25,151 nt of DNA from assembly GCA_964639665.1 (NCBI GenBank), contig CAZXEU010000119.1, positions 1 to 25,151 on the forward strand, written 5' to 3'. Below the pieces are notes generated by a model. It saw only the letters and a list, made by a program, of their open reading frames with translations. It had not been told where the DNA came from and ran no database searches. Source of the stretch: CAZXEU01 sp964639665 (GTDB lineage: Bacteria; Bacteroidota; Rhodothermia; Rhodothermales; Bin80). Positions 25,149 to 25,151 of the stretch are shown here, in pieces. A program made the translations under genes and the position numbers. Each line of letters begins with the position of its first letter. The stretch's first letter is position 1.

Positions 25149-25151
25149 GGC

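Overview
The window looks like part of a GC-rich bacterial chromosome from the Rhodothermota/Bacteroidota neighbourhood, with Gemmatimonadota a real alternative. The main reasons are a complete alternative complex III (ACIII) operon running directly into a caa3-type cytochrome oxidase operon, an oxidase subunit I with the YSHPxV proton-pathway motif first described in Rhodothermus marinus, a type III glutamine synthetase, and one Bacteroidota-like TAnnTTTG -7 box. This placement is inference; no rRNA or tRNA is present. The first 79 bases are an exact inverted copy of bases 410-488, and the last gene ends abnormally at the right edge, so both ends may be contig ends.

Layout. Positions 1-2077 (+): an SMP-30/gluconolactonase-like protein and a galactose-mutarotase-like protein, probably a sugar-related pair. 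Positions 2078-2807: no convincing gene. Positions 2808-4988 (+): type III glutamine synthetase GlnN. Positions 5353-6940 (-): a two-gene module of an HTH/ImmA-IrrE metallopeptidase and a DUF4411 PIN-like protein, resembling a toxin-antitoxin pair, with a palindrome upstream. Positions 7286-9175 (-): a secreted protein with three Ig-like domains and an LVIVD-repeat beta-propeller. Positions 9283-10665 (+): a MATE-family exporter. Positions 10666-11090: a 425 bp leader containing several palindromes.

Positions 11091-24086 (+) form one tightly packed respiratory operon: actA-actB-actC-actD-actE-actF, a small membrane protein, SCO, coxB, coxA, coxC and coxD. ACIII oxidises menaquinol/quinol and passes electrons through its c-type hemes to the caa3 oxidase, which reduces oxygen and pumps protons; SCO helps metallate the CuA site. 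Gene order and overlapping stop/start codons argue for co-expression and probably for a physical ACIII-caa3 supercomplex. The least usual feature is the last gene: subunit IV (three membrane helices) is fused through an acidic linker to a second cytochrome c domain, which resembles the cytochrome c domain already carried by CoxB. The operon therefore encodes eight c-type heme sites (ActA 5, ActE 1, CoxB 1, CoxD 1).

Positions 24087-25151 (+): several hairpins, then a lipoprotein-like BNR/Asp-box sialidase-fold protein that stops abruptly at the edge.
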